A DNA stretch of 64,000 bases from Azorhizobium oxalatiphilum (GTDB lineage: Bacteria > Pseudomonadota > Alphaproteobacteria > Rhizobiales > Xanthobacteraceae), in the NCBI RefSeq assembly GCF_014635325.1, contig NZ_BMCT01000002.1, forward strand, positions 711,544-775,543, read 5' to 3'. Under the pieces are notes generated by a model. That model did no database searches. It was not told the origin of the DNA and saw nothing but the letters and a program-made list of their open reading frames with translations. Positions 42,924 to 53,748 of the stretch are shown here, one piece after another (the stretch's first letter is position 1; each line of letters opens with the position of its first letter). The position numbers and the translations under genes are program-made.

Positions 42924-44024
42924 TCACTTCTCCGGCGCGTCCTCGATGGGGTCGTACTGGCTGGCATCGAAGCCCAGCACGGACCAGGACTGCTGCATGT
43001 GCGGGGGCAGCGGCGCGGAGACGTCGATCATGCCATTCCCGCGCGGATGCGGGATGATCAGGCGACGGGCCAGAAGGTGCAGCTTGTTCTGCAGGCCGCC
43101 GGGGAATTCCCAGTTCTCGATGTTGAAATACTTCGGATCACCCACGATGGGGTGGTGGATGTGGGCGAGATGGGCGCGGATCTGGTGCGTGCGCCCCGTC
43201 ACCGGCTTCAGCGACAGCCAGCTCAGCCGCTGCGCGGCCTGCTCAACCACAGCGTAATAAGTGATGGCGTGGCTCGCATCCTCCTCGCCATGGCGGGCGA
43301 CGCGCATGCGCTCCTCACTCTCCTCGCGGGCGAGATAGGTGGAGATGCGGCCCTGGCGCGGCTTCGGCACGCCCGGCACCAGTGCCCAATAGACCTTGCG
43401 GGCATCACGCGAGCGGAAATTCTTGGCCAGTTGCGCGGCGGACAGACGGTTCTTGGCGATCAGCAGACAGCCGGCCGTGTCCTTGTCGATGCGGTGCACG
43501 AGGCGTGGCTTCTGGCCGGACTTGTCGGTGAACGCCTCCAGCATGCCGTCGATATGTCGGAAGGTGCCCGAGCCGCCCTGCACGGCGATGCCGGCGGGCT
43601 TGTTCAGCACCATCACGTCCTTGTCCTCGAACAGGATGATGGAGCGGATGAATTCCGCATCGGTCTGCTCGCGACGGGCGGCGGCGCGCACCTGATGGGC
43701 CGGCGGGGCGAACGGACTGCCAGAAGCGCCGAACACGCCCTCCCCCTCGCTCTTCGCCCTCTTGGGCGCGGAAGCACCGGCTTCAGACGGCGCGTCGGAC
43801 GCTGCCTCGGCCGGAGCATCGGCGCCGAGCGGCGGCACGCGCACGCTCTGGCCAGGCTCCAGACGGGTGGAGGTCTTCACCCGGCCACCGTCCACACGCA
43901 CCTGTCCGGTGCGCACCAGCTTCTGCAGGTGGCCGAAGGAGAGATCGGGAAAATGCGCCTTGAACCAGCGGTCGAGGCGCATGTCCGCCTCGTCCTCAGT
44001 CACCCGTTTCAACTCCACCGCCAT
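42924..44024 (-). CDS. rluC: RluA/RluC family 23S rRNA pseudouridine synthase
   Basis: A 366-residue enzyme. The N-terminal S4 RNA-binding domain (residues ~14-62: RLDRWFKAHFPDLSFGHLQKL, core SFGHLQKLVRTGQVRVDG) is followed by an Ala/Pro-rich linker (~68-118) and the catalytic domain with Asp180 in RLVHRIDKDTAGCLL. Further signs are VLNKPAGIAVQGG and LKPVTGRTHQIRAHLAH. It should isomerise specific uridines of large-subunit rRNA. The linker is longer than in E. coli RluC (319 residues). Close linkage with crcB and rarA is frequent in this group. Confidence 0.92.
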   Translation of the reverse strand: MAVELKRVTEDEADMRLDRWFKAHFPDLSFGHLQKLVRTGQVRVDGGRVKTSTRLEPGQSVRVPPLGADAPAEAASDAPSEAGASAPKRAKSEGEGVFGASGSPFAPPAHQVRAAARREQTDAEFIRSIILFEDKDVMVLNKPAGIAVQGGSGTFRHIDGMLEAFTDKSGQKPRLVHRIDKDTAGCLLIAKNRLSAAQLAKNFRSRDARKVYWALVPGVPKPRQGRISTYLAREESEERMRVARHGEEDASHAITYYAVVEQAAQRLSWLSLKPVTGRTHQIRAHLAHIHHPIVGDPKYFNIENWEFPGGLQNKLHLLARRLIIPHPRGNGMIDVSAPLPPHMQQSWSVLGFDASQYDPIEDAPEK

Positions 44025-44146
44025 GTCTGCTCCAGCGCCTCGCGCCCGTCGTGTGCAATTTGCCCCTAACGGTCACAGATCGCACGCGCCGTCCAGCCCC
44101 TTGCACGCACACCCCACGGGCGCGGCACGCAAGGCGACAGGCAGTT

Positions 44147-44698
44147 TCAGAGCTTCAGGCTCGCCTCCACGGCGTCATAGGTGGCCTTGTGAGCGTCATA
44201 GCTGTCCTCGGGTGCGGTGTAGATGAAGGTCACGATGCTGCGGTCCTTCACCAGCACGGAGACGCTCTGGCGCAGGGTCGGCTTGCCCTCCTCCATCGTC
44301 GCGCAGGCCATGCGCTGGGCGGCGATGCCGGCGATCGTGGCGTCCTCCAGCGACCCGCACTCGGTTCTGCGGGTGCCTGTGGGCGCGCGCATCTGCTGCT
44401 GTTGGGCCAGAAGGCCGGCTTCCGTCTTCAGGTCCGGCGCCGGGCCTTCGGTTCGATTGAAGGCGAAGAAGACGATGATGGCGTCTGGCTTGCCGTCCGG
44501 GCCGGCCTTGGCGGCGAGGCGCTGCATGCCGGACACCGGCGTGCCGTCCGGCCCACGGCTCTGCAACGGCCGCTCGCCCACCTGCCAGCCGTCCGGCCAT
44601 GTCACCTGCGCATCCGCCGCATGGGAGGCGGACGGACCCAGCAGGCCAGCCCCCAGAACCAGAGCGAGGGTGCAGGCACGGATACGCGCAGATGTCAT
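44147..44698 (-). CDS. Hypothetical exported protein, tandem paralogue A
   Basis: A 183-residue protein with a signal peptide (MTSARIRACTLALVLGAGLL, cleavage near SHAADA). The mature part starts with VTWPDGWQVG and has one pair of cysteines in RTECGSLEDA and AQRMACATMEEG, a likely disulfide. It ends VEASLKL. It is clearly homologous to the next gene upstream (44728-45258). The WP-x-GW opening reminds me of DUF4946, an uncharacterised periplasmic family; this match needs a profile search. Both sit between rluC and crcB. Confidence 0.75.
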   Translation of the reverse strand: MTSARIRACTLALVLGAGLLGPSASHAADAQVTWPDGWQVGERPLQSRGPDGTPVSGMQRLAAKAGPDGKPDAIIVFFAFNRTEGPAPDLKTEAGLLAQQQQMRAPTGTRRTECGSLEDATIAGIAAQRMACATMEEGKPTLRQSVSVLVKDRSIVTFIYTAPEDSYDAHKATYDAVEASLKL

Positions 44699-44727
44699 GA
44701 AATCTCCCGTCGATGGGTGTCCGGGTC

Positions 44728-45258
44728 TCAGAACCGCAGGCTCTTCTCGACAGCCTCGAACACCAGCCGGCTCTCCTCATAGGCTTTCGGCGGCGCGGCG
44801 AAAATCAAAGTGGCGCGAACAGCCCCCTTCACGACGACCATAACATGCGTCCGGAGAACCGGTCTGCCCGGTCTGGTGACGCAGCTCATGCGCCGAGCCG
44901 GCAGGCCCGCGAGCATGGCGGGCTCAAAGGCGCCGCACTCAACCTGCTCGCTGGCCGGACGGTGCGCATAGACCTGCTGGATGGCCTGCGCCTCCTCTTC
45001 CAGCTCTGCCGCTTCCCCGCTTTCATAGGTCAGGATGGAGAAGGAGATCATCCCCTCCACATTGCGCTCCGGGGTGGTGCGGATGGCGGTCAGATTGGTG
45101 ATCTTCGCGCCCTCGGGCTGCACGGGCACCGAAATGGCCTTTGGCTCCCAGCCCTCCGGCCATGTGATGCCGGGTTCGGCCCATGCTGCGGTTGAAAGAA
45201 CGAGGCCGGCCGACAGGCCCGCTGCCCACATGTGGCAGCGGGAAACAGACTCACGCAT
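44728..45258 (-). CDS. Hypothetical exported protein, tandem paralogue B
   Basis: A 176-residue protein with a signal peptide ending near AAWAEPG. Its mature part shares with the neighbour the blocks ITWPEGW, VECGAFEPAMLAGLPARRMS plus a Cys, the VKGAVRATLIFAAP strand and the ending VEKSLRF. The two cysteines fall at the same positions as in paralogue A. The start at 45258 (MRESVSRCHMW) is 29 nt upstream of paralogue A's own start region, so the pair is probably co-transcribed. Function unknown. Confidence 0.75.
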   Translation of the reverse strand: MRESVSRCHMWAAGLSAGLVLSTAAWAEPGITWPEGWEPKAISVPVQPEGAKITNLTAIRTTPERNVEGMISFSILTYESGEAAELEEEAQAIQQVYAHRPASEQVECGAFEPAMLAGLPARRMSCVTRPGRPVLRTHVMVVVKGAVRATLIFAAPPKAYEESRLVFEAVEKSLRF

Positions 45259-45409
45259 ACACAGTCCATCATCTTGTTTCGGCACGGATATTTCCGTGCC
45301 CTCGCTTCCCCGCGCGCCGCACCCTAGGGCGTTTCCGTGTTTCATGGAAACCCAGCAACGCTCCAACTCTTTGATAGAGAACGTGCTCCAGCCAGAGCGG
45401 CACGCGCTG

Positions 45410-45802
45410 TTACCCCAGCGCCCGCACCAGCCCCAGACCGGCGAACACCGCGACCAGACACAGCACCAGCGATCCCGCCGCATAGGCGGCCGCCTGTCCC
45501 ATCTCGCCGCGCTCCACCAGCACGGCGAATTCGAGCGAGAAGGTGGAGAAGGTGGTGAAGCCGCCGAGGATTCCGGTGGTGAGGAAGAGCCGCACATGCT
45601 GCGGCAGCATCGTGCCCGCGCCTGCCTTGAAGGCGAACCATGCGGTGAAGACGCCCATGATGAAGCAGCCGGCGATGTTCACCAGCATGGTGGTGAGCGG
45701 AAAGCCGGTCATCCCGAACAGCCGCGCCCCCGCCAGATTCGCGAAATGCCGCATCAGGCCGCCGAAGCCCGCGCCGAGGAAAACCGCAATGGCAGGAAGC
45801 AT
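45410..45802 (-). CDS. crcB: Fluoride-specific ion channel
   Basis: A 130-residue membrane protein with four hydrophobic segments. The Fluc signatures are GAGFGGLMRHFANL, NIAGCFIMGVF and TTGILGGFTTFSTFSLEFAVL, where the Phe pair lines the fluoride pore. It exports fluoride and keeps the cytoplasm non-toxic. The ATG at 45802 opens with MLPAIAVFLGAG. Length is typical for a homodimeric CrcB. No fluoride riboswitch was seen in the 128 nt between it and rarA. Confidence 0.93.
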   Translation of the reverse strand: MLPAIAVFLGAGFGGLMRHFANLAGARLFGMTGFPLTTMLVNIAGCFIMGVFTAWFAFKAGAGTMLPQHVRLFLTTGILGGFTTFSTFSLEFAVLVERGEMGQAAAYAAGSLVLCLVAVFAGLGLVRALG

Positions 45803-45930
45803 CACACGCTCCGAAGGGGTGGAAGGCGAGGCAAGCGCACGCGCGAGAAACGCGCATCCGAGCCGAGCATAGACAGAGCACAACCGCGCTGTCCCGGCCT
45901 TCGCACCCGCACGGCAGCGGCCCCCCCGGC

Positions 45931-47238
45931 TCAGTCGCGCTGACGGTCCGCCTTCAGCTTCGCCCAATAGTCGAGGCGCTTCTTCACGTCCCGCTCGAAG
46001 CCGCGTTCGTTGGGCTGATAGAGCTGTGGGCGGTTCGGCCCGGAGAGCTGGTCGGGGAAGAATTCCTGCCCCGCATAAGCATCCGGATAATCGTGGTCGT
46101 AGCGATAGCCCTCATGATAACCGAGCTCCTTCATGAGCTTGGTGGGGGCGTTGAGGATGGATTTGGGCGGCGTCAGCGAGCCGGTCTGCTGCGCCAGCGA
46201 CAGCGCCGCATTGAAGGCGGCATAAGCGGCGTTCGATTTCGGCGCGGTGGCCACATAGGCGATGGCCTGCGCCATGAACAGCCGACCTTCCGGCCAGCCC
46301 ACGCGCTCGAACGCCGTCCAGGCCGCCACCACCTGCGGCATGGCCTGCGGATCGGCCATGCCCACATCCTCGGAGGCACAGCAGGCGAGACGGCGGAAGA
46401 TGGTGCCGGGATCCTCGCCGCCGGTCATCATGCGCGCCGCCCAGTACATGGCCGCATTCACATCCGAACCGCGCAGGCTTTTGTGGAAGCAGGAGAGCAG
46501 ATTGTAATGCTCCTCCTGGCCCTTGTCATAGACGGGTGCACGCTTCTGCACGGTCTGGGCAAGGCCCGCCACATCGAGGTCCGGCCCCTCGGGAAGCGCC
46601 AGAAGCTCCTCCACGAGGCCGAGCATGTAGCGGCCGTCGCCGTCGGCCATCTCGGTGAGGGCGGCGCGGGCATCGGCATCCAGCGGCAGGCGGCGGCCGG
46701 AATGGGTTTCGGCCCTCTTCAGCAGGCCCATGAGGGCCGGCTGCTCCAGCCGCTTCAGCACATAGACCTTCGCCCGGGAGAGCAGGGCCGCCACCATGGA
46801 GAAACTCGGGTTCTCCGTGGTGGCGCCGATCAGCACGATGGTGCCGTCCTCCACATGGGGGAGCAGCGCATCCTGCGTGGTGCGGTTGAAGCGGTGCAGC
46901 TCATCCACGAACACGGCAGTCTGCTTGCCGGCGCCGGTGCGCAGGCTGCGCGCTGCTTCCACCACCTTGCGCAGATCGGCGACGCCGGAGAGCACGGCGG
47001 AGAGCTGCACGAACTCCAGTCCCATGCCCTTGGCGACGAGGCGGGCGATGGTGGTCTTGCCCGAACCGGGCGGCCCCCAGAGGATGAAGGAGGACAGGCG
47101 CTTGCCCTTCACCATGCGGCCGATGGGGCCGTCGGGACCGAGCAGATGCTCCTGCCCGATCACATCCTCCAGCCGCTGCGGGCGCAGCACCTCCGCCAGG
47201 GGGCGCGGTGCAGTGTCCTCGAACAGCGACAGGGTCAT
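45931..47238 (-). CDS. rarA: Replication-associated recombination protein A (AAA+ ATPase)
   Basis: A 435-residue AAA+ protein of the RarA/MgsA/WRNIP1 family that acts at stalled replication forks with SSB and the clamp loader machinery. Walker A is GPPGSGKTTIARL, Walker B VFVDELHRFNR, sensor 1 IGATTENPSFSM. The C-terminal tetramerisation region has LRGSDVNAAMYWAARMM and YRYDHDYPDAYAGQEF. The start at 47238 (MTLSLFED) has GGAGAGATGAG upstream. Upstream on the same strand is the DegP-type protease. Confidence 0.94.
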   Translation of the reverse strand: MTLSLFEDTAPRPLAEVLRPQRLEDVIGQEHLLGPDGPIGRMVKGKRLSSFILWGPPGSGKTTIARLVAKGMGLEFVQLSAVLSGVADLRKVVEAARSLRTGAGKQTAVFVDELHRFNRTTQDALLPHVEDGTIVLIGATTENPSFSMVAALLSRAKVYVLKRLEQPALMGLLKRAETHSGRRLPLDADARAALTEMADGDGRYMLGLVEELLALPEGPDLDVAGLAQTVQKRAPVYDKGQEEHYNLLSCFHKSLRGSDVNAAMYWAARMMTGGEDPGTIFRRLACCASEDVGMADPQAMPQVVAAWTAFERVGWPEGRLFMAQAIAYVATAPKSNAAYAAFNAALSLAQQTGSLTPPKSILNAPTKLMKELGYHEGYRYDHDYPDAYAGQEFFPDQLSGPNRPQLYQPNERGFERDVKKRLDYWAKLKADRQRD

Positions 47239-47362
47239 CTCATCTCTCCGCGGCACCGGCTGAGGCCGCCGCCCTCATGAACGTGCACGCCGCTCATCCC
47301 CGGCGCGACAGGTGCCCTCCCCCGCGACCGGGAGAGGGCTTGGTCTCATGCCTGCCCGCGAC

Positions 47363-48877
47363 TCAGCCCGGCAGAACGGCGGTGATGGTGCGTCCGCCCC
47401 GCACCACGGTCACGCGCCAGGCGCGGGCCGGGGTGCGGGTAGCCCCAACGAGATCCTTCACGGTGCCGATACGCGCGCCGTTCACCTCGAGAATGATGTC
47501 GCCCGGACGGAAGCCAGCCGCATCGGCAGTCGATTGCTGCATCACGCTGGCCACCACCACGACGCCCTCATCCACATCGAGGCGCAGCTCATCCGCCAGC
47601 CCCGGCGAGGCATCCGCCACCCGCGCGCCATTGAAGGGGGAACGGCCGCCGAGCACCACTTCATCCTGCTTGTTCCGCTCCGGCGCGCTCTCCAGCACCA
47701 TGGACACGTCCGTGGGCTTGCCCTGCCGCACGATGCCGACCGTGGCCTTGCCGCCGATAGCGCGAGTGCCGAAGCGGTAGTTCAGCGTCTGCGGATCGTC
47801 GATGCCCTGCCCTTCCACGCTGACGATGAGATCGCCCACCTTCAGCCCAGCCTTGGCGGCGGGGCCATTGGGATAGAGCGACTGCACCAGCACGCCAGTC
47901 GGGCGCGGCAGGCCGAGGCTCTCGGCGATCTCCGGCGTCACCCGCTGGAGCTTCGCCCCCAGCCAGGGCCGGCGCACGCTCTTGCTGCCGGCCTTCGCCG
48001 ATTCCACCACCACCTTCACCATGTTGGAGGGGATGGAGAAGCCGATGCCGTGCGAGCCGCCCGAACGCGAATAGATGGCGGTGTTGATGCCCACCAGACG
48101 GCCCGCCATGTCCACGAGCGCGCCGCCGGAATTGCCCGGATTGATGGCGGCATCGGTCTGGATGAAGAACTGATAGTCCGACACACCCACCTGCGTGCGG
48201 GCGAGCGCGGAGACGATGCCCTGCGTCACCGTCTGGCCGACGCCGAAGGGATCGCCGATGGCGAGGATCAGGTCGCCTACCTGCAATTCATCCGAATTGC
48301 CGATCTCCAGCGCCGGGAACTTGCCGCCGCCGTCCTTGATGCGGAGCACCGCAAGGTCCGTCCGCTGGTCGGAGAGCACCACCTCGGCATCGAACTCGCG
48401 CTTGTCATTGAGCGCGATACGGATCTGGTCCGCCCCCTCGATGACGTGGTGGTTGGTGATCACGAGGCCCGACGGATCGACGATCACGCCCGACCCCAGC
48501 GAGCGCTGCATGCGCTCGGGCGCACCGAAACCGGGGCCACCCGGCCCGCCGCCGAAGAAGCGGCGGAAGAAGGGATCGTCCATGAAGGGATTGGTGCGCT
48601 GCTGCGCGGTCTTCAGCGCATAGACATTCACCACGGCCGGCGCGGTGCGGGAAGCGACCGGCGCGAAGGACAGGGTGATGGCCCCCGCGGAGGACGGCAC
48701 CTGCGCTCCCGCCGAGGCCGGAGGCTGGGACGGCGGGATCACCTGCGCCAGTTGCTGCGCCTGCCGGGCCCGCTCGGCGTGCTCCACCTGCTCCGCGACG
48801 GCGACCCCGAGGCCTCCCACCAGTGCGCCAGCCGCAAGGGCGGCGCTGACCCAGGAACGAACAGCGGCAGATACCAT
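47363..48877 (-). CDS. degP: Periplasmic serine protease, DegP/HtrA (Do) family
   Basis: A 504-residue exported protease/chaperone. A hydrophobic signal or anchor (~residues 8-28) precedes a trypsin-like domain with the triad His144 (TNHHVIEG), Asp174 (QRTDLAVLRI) and Ser250 (INPGNSGGAL). Two PDZ domains follow, ~residues 290-385 (RPWLGAKLQRV, VGDLIVSVEGQGI) and ~410-500 (RPGDIILEVNGARI). It removes misfolded envelope proteins. The symbol is by family; DegQ or DegS-type naming is possible. The gene follows rplQ after a terminator, a common arrangement in this group. Confidence 0.93.
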   Translation of the reverse strand: MVSAAVRSWVSAALAAGALVGGLGVAVAEQVEHAERARQAQQLAQVIPPSQPPASAGAQVPSSAGAITLSFAPVASRTAPAVVNVYALKTAQQRTNPFMDDPFFRRFFGGGPGGPGFGAPERMQRSLGSGVIVDPSGLVITNHHVIEGADQIRIALNDKREFDAEVVLSDQRTDLAVLRIKDGGGKFPALEIGNSDELQVGDLILAIGDPFGVGQTVTQGIVSALARTQVGVSDYQFFIQTDAAINPGNSGGALVDMAGRLVGINTAIYSRSGGSHGIGFSIPSNMVKVVVESAKAGSKSVRRPWLGAKLQRVTPEIAESLGLPRPTGVLVQSLYPNGPAAKAGLKVGDLIVSVEGQGIDDPQTLNYRFGTRAIGGKATVGIVRQGKPTDVSMVLESAPERNKQDEVVLGGRSPFNGARVADASPGLADELRLDVDEGVVVVASVMQQSTADAAGFRPGDIILEVNGARIGTVKDLVGATRTPARAWRVTVVRGGRTITAVLPG

Positions 48878-49001
48878 GGCCAGTCATCTCCGGTACCGGC
48901 GGCCCCGCCGCGCGGGCGGGACGGCCTTCATGCATGGGCAGGAGGGAGCAACCGCAGGTGCGGTCGCGATTCCCTCTTCTGTCACGATGCAGTTGAAACG
49001 A

Positions 49002-49031
49002 AAGAAGGGCGGCCGTGAGGCCGCCCTTCTT
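49002..49031 (-). terminator. Terminator at the end of the ribosomal cluster
   Basis: A perfect 13-bp stem (49002-49014 with 49019-49031) and a GTGA/TCAC tetraloop lie 42 nt after the rplQ stop. On the minus strand the stem ends in CTTCTT and runs into TCGTTTC. Confidence 0.85.
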
Positions 49032-49073
49032 GAACGTTCCGAGAGGCAAGCCGGGTCCAGCCCGGCGCGCCAA

Positions 49074-49493
49074 TCAGGCCGCGGCGGCTTCGGCCGCCTC
49101 GGTGCGGGCGCGGTCGGCGGCGCCCTTGGCGTCCACGTCGCGGTCCACGAACTCGATCACCGCCACGGCGGTGTTGTCACCATGACGGAAGCCCGCCTTG
49201 ATGATGCGGGTGTAGCCACCCGGACGGCCCTTGTAGCGGGGCGCCAGCACGTCGAAGAGCTTCTTCACGACGGAGATGTCGCGCAGCTCGGCGATGGCCT
49301 GACGGCGGGCGTGCAGATCGCCGCGACGGGCGAGCGTCACCAGCTTCTCGACCACGGGACGCAGGTCCTTGGCCTTGGGCAGGGTGGTGACGATCTGCTC
49401 GTGCGTGATGAGCGCCTGGCTGAGATTCATGAACATCGCCTTGCGATGCTCGGCGGTGCGGTTGAACTTGCGATGTACCTTGCCGTGACGCAT
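49074..49493 (-). CDS. rplQ: 50S ribosomal protein L17
   Basis: A 139-residue protein near the polypeptide exit tunnel. The N-terminal signature [20 protein letters not shown] is complete, and [19 protein letters not shown] is the conserved C-terminal block. A ~12-residue Ala/Glu tail extends the end. It is the last gene of the alpha group, 75 nt after rpoA. Confidence 0.97.
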   Translation of the reverse strand: MRHGKVHRKFNRTAEHRKAMFMNLSQALITHEQIVTTLPKAKDLRPVVEKLVTLARRGDLHARRQAIAELRDISVVKKLFDVLAPRYKGRPGGYTRIIKAGFRHGDNTAVAVIEFVDRDVDAKGAADRARTEAAEAAAA

Positions 49494-49568
49494 GACGGCG
49501 AACTCCTAAATGCCTCCGGCGTTTCGAGCCGAGTGGGTTAAGCGGCTCGAGCCGCGGGGTGAATGGGG

Positions 49569-50594
49569 TCAGTAATGGTCCTCGAAGCGCTTCGCGAGCT
49601 CTTCGATGTTTTCCGGCGGCCAGCCCGGCACTTCCATGCCGAGGTGCAGGCCCATGGAGGCCAGCACTTCCTTGATCTCGTTGAGCGACTTCCGGCCGAA
49701 ATTCGGCGTGCGGAGCATCTCCGTCTCGCTCTTCTGGATCAGGTCGCCGATGTAGACGATGTTGTCGTTCTTCAGGCAGTTCGCCGAACGCACCGACAGT
49801 TCGAGTTCGTCCACCTTCTTCAGGAGCGCCGGGTTGAAGGGCAGTTCCTGGATGGCGGCCGACTCGCTCTCGCGCTTCGGCTCCTCGAAGTTGACGAAGA
49901 TCTCGAGCTGGTCCTGCAGGATGCGCGCGGCATAAGCGAGCGCGTCCTCGGCCGACACCGAGCCGTCGGTCTCGATCTGCATGGTCAGCTTGTCATAGTC
50001 GAGGATCTGACCCTCGCGGGTGTTCTCGACCTTGTAGGAGACCTTGCGCACCGGGGAGTAGAGGCTGTCGATCGGGATCAGGCCGATCGGGGCATCCTCG
50101 GGGCGGTTGCGCTCGGCAGCCACATAACCCTTGCCGGTGTCCACGGTGAACTCGATGCGCAGTTCCGCGCCCTCGTCCAGCGTGCAGAGCACGAGGTTGG
50201 GGTTGAGGATCTGGATGTCGCCCACGGTCTGGATGTCACCGGCGAGCAGCACGCCGGGGCCGTTCTTCTTTGCCACGAGACGCTTGGGGCCATCGCCCTG
50301 CATCTTGATGGCCACATCCTTCACGTTGAGGATGATGTCGGTCACGTCTTCACGCACGCCCGGAATGGACGAAAACTCGTGCAGCACGCCATCGATGTGC
50401 ACCGACGTCACCGCCGCGCCCTGAAGGGACGACAGCAGGATGCGACGGAGCGCATTGCCGAGCGTCATGCCGAAACCGCGCTCGAGCGGCTCGGCCACGA
50501 CGGTGGCGAGGCGCTTGGGGTCGCGGCCGGCAGTCACCTGCAGCTTCTCGGGCTTGATCAGCTCTTGCCAGTTCTTCTGAATCACTTGCGTCAC
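49569..50594 (-). CDS. rpoA: RNA polymerase alpha subunit
   Basis: A 341-residue subunit. The N-terminal dimerisation domain (to ~235) has [20 protein letters not shown]. After a linker, the C-terminal domain has [20 protein letters not shown] and [20 protein letters not shown] for UP-element and activator contacts. No ATG is available: GTG at 50594 is given, but GTG at 50585 (giving [10 protein letters not shown], the usual start of relatives) with AAGGTG six bases upstream is equally likely. Confidence 0.97.
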   Translation of the reverse strand: MTQVIQKNWQELIKPEKLQVTAGRDPKRLATVVAEPLERGFGMTLGNALRRILLSSLQGAAVTSVHIDGVLHEFSSIPGVREDVTDIILNVKDVAIKMQGDGPKRLVAKKNGPGVLLAGDIQTVGDIQILNPNLVLCTLDEGAELRIEFTVDTGKGYVAAERNRPEDAPIGLIPIDSLYSPVRKVSYKVENTREGQILDYDKLTMQIETDGSVSAEDALAYAARILQDQLEIFVNFEEPKRESESAAIQELPFNPALLKKVDELELSVRSANCLKNDNIVYIGDLIQKSETEMLRTPNFGRKSLNEIKEVLASMGLHLGMEVPGWPPENIEELAKRFEDHY

Positions 50595-50697
50595 CTTGCC
50601 TTCTCGCCGGGCGGCGGCACTCGAACAGTCTTTGCTGGCGAGCCAGAAACCTGTGAGGCGCCGGCCCGTCCCGCTCGCCGGGGAGGAACCGAGCAGA

Positions 50698-50723
50698 GGC
50701 CCGCCGGGAACATCCCGCGGGCC
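50698..50723 (-). other. Intercistronic stem-loop between rpsK and rpoA
   Basis: GGCCCGCCGGGA (50698-50709) pairs with TCCCGCGGGCC (50713-50723) with one bulge, 11 nt after the rpsK stop. There is no T-run, so a processing or stability element is more likely than a terminator. Confidence 0.5.
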
Positions 50724-50733
50724 GTTGGCACGC

Positions 50734-51123
50734 TCAGACGCGCCGGCGCTTGCGCGGACGGCAGCCGTTGTGCGGGATCGGCGTCACGTCGCGGATCGAG
50801 GTGACGAGGAAGCCGGCGGCCTGCAGGGCGCGCAGGGCGGACTCACGTCCCGAACCGGGGCCGGACACTTCCACTTCCAGGGTACGCATGCCGTGCTCGG
50901 CCGCCTTGCGGGCCGCATCCTCGGCCGCCATCTGCGCGGCGAACGGGGTGGACTTGCGCGAGCCCTTGAAGCCCATGGCACCGGCGGACGACCAGGAGAT
51001 GGTGTTCCCCTGCGCGTCGGTGATGGTGATCATGGTGTTGTTGAACGAGGCATTCACATGCGCAACGCCCGAGGCGATGTTCTTCCGCTCGCGGCGCTTA
51101 ACGCGGGCTGCTTCCTTAGCCAT
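50734..51123 (-). CDS. rpsK: 30S ribosomal protein S11
   Basis: A 129-residue protein of the 30S platform. [20 protein letters not shown] and the C-terminal [16 protein letters not shown] are diagnostic. Standard length. The 130-nt gap before it holds a terminator-like hairpin, so expression relative to rpsM may be adjusted. Confidence 0.97.
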   Translation of the reverse strand: MAKEAARVKRRERKNIASGVAHVNASFNNTMITITDAQGNTISWSSAGAMGFKGSRKSTPFAAQMAAEDAARKAAEHGMRTLEVEVSGPGSGRESALRALQAAGFLVTSIRDVTPIPHNGCRPRKRRRV

Positions 51124-51200
51124 ATCTCTTCAAATCCTTCAGGCGCGCCCGTAGCTCCAGGCGCTCGGGAATGGGTGCCCACTGCGGGCATCCAAAGGGA

Positions 51201-51227
51201 AAAGGGAAGGCCGGATCCGGCCTCCCC
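51201..51227 (-). terminator. Attenuator-type hairpin between rpsM and rpsK
   Basis: On the minus strand GGG-AGGCC, loop GGATCC, GGCCT-T-CCC is followed by TTTTCCCTTT. The core AGGCCGGATCCGGCCT (51208-51223) is a perfect palindrome. It begins 27 nt after the rpsM stop and may partly end transcripts within the alpha operon. Confidence 0.55.
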
Positions 51228-51253
51228 CGAAACCTGCGGGTATTAGCCGCGGA

Positions 51254-51622
51254 TCACTTCTTCTTGCCGGCGATGGCCTTCGCCGGACCCTTGCGGGTGC
51301 GGGCGTTGGTGTGGGTGCGCTGGCCGCGCACCGGCAGGCCACGGCGATGACGCAGGCCACGGTAGCAACCGAGGTCCATGAGGCGCTTGATGTTCATCGC
51401 CACTTCGCGGCGCAGATCGCCTTCCACGATGTAATCGCGGTCGATCGTCTCGCGGATCTGAAGCACTTCGGCGTCCGACAGCTGGTTCACGCGGCGCTCG
51501 GCCGGGATGCCAACCTTGGTCACGATCTCTTCGGCCTTCTTGGCGCCGATGCCGTGAATGTACTGGAGCGCGATGACGACGCGCTTGTTGGTCGGGATGT
51601 TTACGCCTGCAATACGAGCCAC
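51254..51622 (-). CDS. rpsM: 30S ribosomal protein S13
   Basis: A 122-residue head protein. [20 protein letters not shown] and the C-terminal [20 protein letters not shown] are diagnostic. The start is taken as GTG at 51622 behind GGAG, giving the standard N-terminus and length; an ATG at 51634 would add MERA. A promoter-like sequence lies upstream. Confidence 0.96.
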   Translation of the reverse strand: MARIAGVNIPTNKRVVIALQYIHGIGAKKAEEIVTKVGIPAERRVNQLSDAEVLQIRETIDRDYIVEGDLRREVAMNIKRLMDLGCYRGLRHRRGLPVRGQRTHTNARTRKGPAKAIAGKKK

Positions 51623-51766
51623 TGCTCTCTCCATCTGACCGCCGGTGAAGGCGGTGTTCTGCCCCGCGTCCGGTGGAGCCCGGCCCGTGCGGAGATGACA
51701 ACAAACCGTGCGCGCCGCTCCTCTTTCCGGAAGAGCGACAGGCACGGATCTCGAAAGGAAGGTGCG

Positions 51767-51795
51767 CGATTACGCGTTTTAACCTTCCCTGTCAA
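51767..51795 (-). promoter_or_regulatory. Candidate alpha-operon promoter
   Basis: On the minus strand a perfect TTGACA (51790-51795), 17-nt spacer and TAATCG (51767-51772, weak -10). A second TTGACG lies 12 nt further upstream (51802-51807). Transcripts would have a leader of about 140 nt before rpsM, with an internal hairpin around 51716-51736. Confidence 0.5.
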
Positions 51796-51832
51796 TCCCC
51801 GCGTCAAAAATGGCGCAGGGACTGGATTCTGA

Positions 51833-52413
51833 TCAGACCGTCTCGAGAATCGAGTCGATGGCCCGGGTCACTTCGTCGATCGGCCGCATGCCGTCGATCT
51901 GCTGAAGCTGGCCGCGCTCGGCATAATAGGGCGCCACGATGGCGGTATCGCGATTGTAGGCTTCGAGCCGGGTCTTGAAGACTTCCGGATCGTCGTCCTT
52001 GCGCACCTGCTCGCCACGCGCGCGGGTTTCGGCCGCGCGGTTGAGGATCCGGTCCAGCAGCTTGGCCTGGTCCACCTTCAGCTCGATGACGGCGTCGAGC
52101 TTGAGGCCCTTCTCCTTGAGCATGGCGGAGAGGGCGTCGGCCTGAGCCACCGTGCGCGGGAAGCCGTCGAGGATGAAGCCCTTGCGGGCATCCTCATGCT
52201 CCAGCCGCTCGGCGATGATGCCGATGACGATCTCGTCGGAGACGAGGCCGCCGGACTCCATGGCCGCCTTGGCCTTCAGTCCCACCGGGGTCTCGGCCGC
52301 AACGGCGGCGCGCAGCATGTCACCGGTCGAAAGCTGGACGATGCCGTGGCGCGTAACGAGCCGCTGCGCCTGGGTGCCCTTGCCCGCCCCGGGCGGTCCC
52401 AGCAGTACCAGCC

Positions 52414-52417
<4 letters not shown>
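51833..52417 (-). CDS. adk: Adenylate kinase
   Basis: A 194-residue enzyme making 2 ADP from ATP and AMP. P-loop [15 protein letters not shown]-site [24 protein letters not shown], and the short LID around [18 protein letters not shown]. The LID lacks the zinc-ribbon insertion, the short form usual in Alphaproteobacteria. The start overlaps the secY stop by four bases (ATGA), so the two are coupled. Confidence 0.97.

Positions 52418-53748
<1,331 letters not shown>

Noticed and set aside
45803..45930. Possible fluoride riboswitch before crcB
   Set aside because: I looked for the conserved fluoride aptamer pattern upstream of the crcB start and did not find it.
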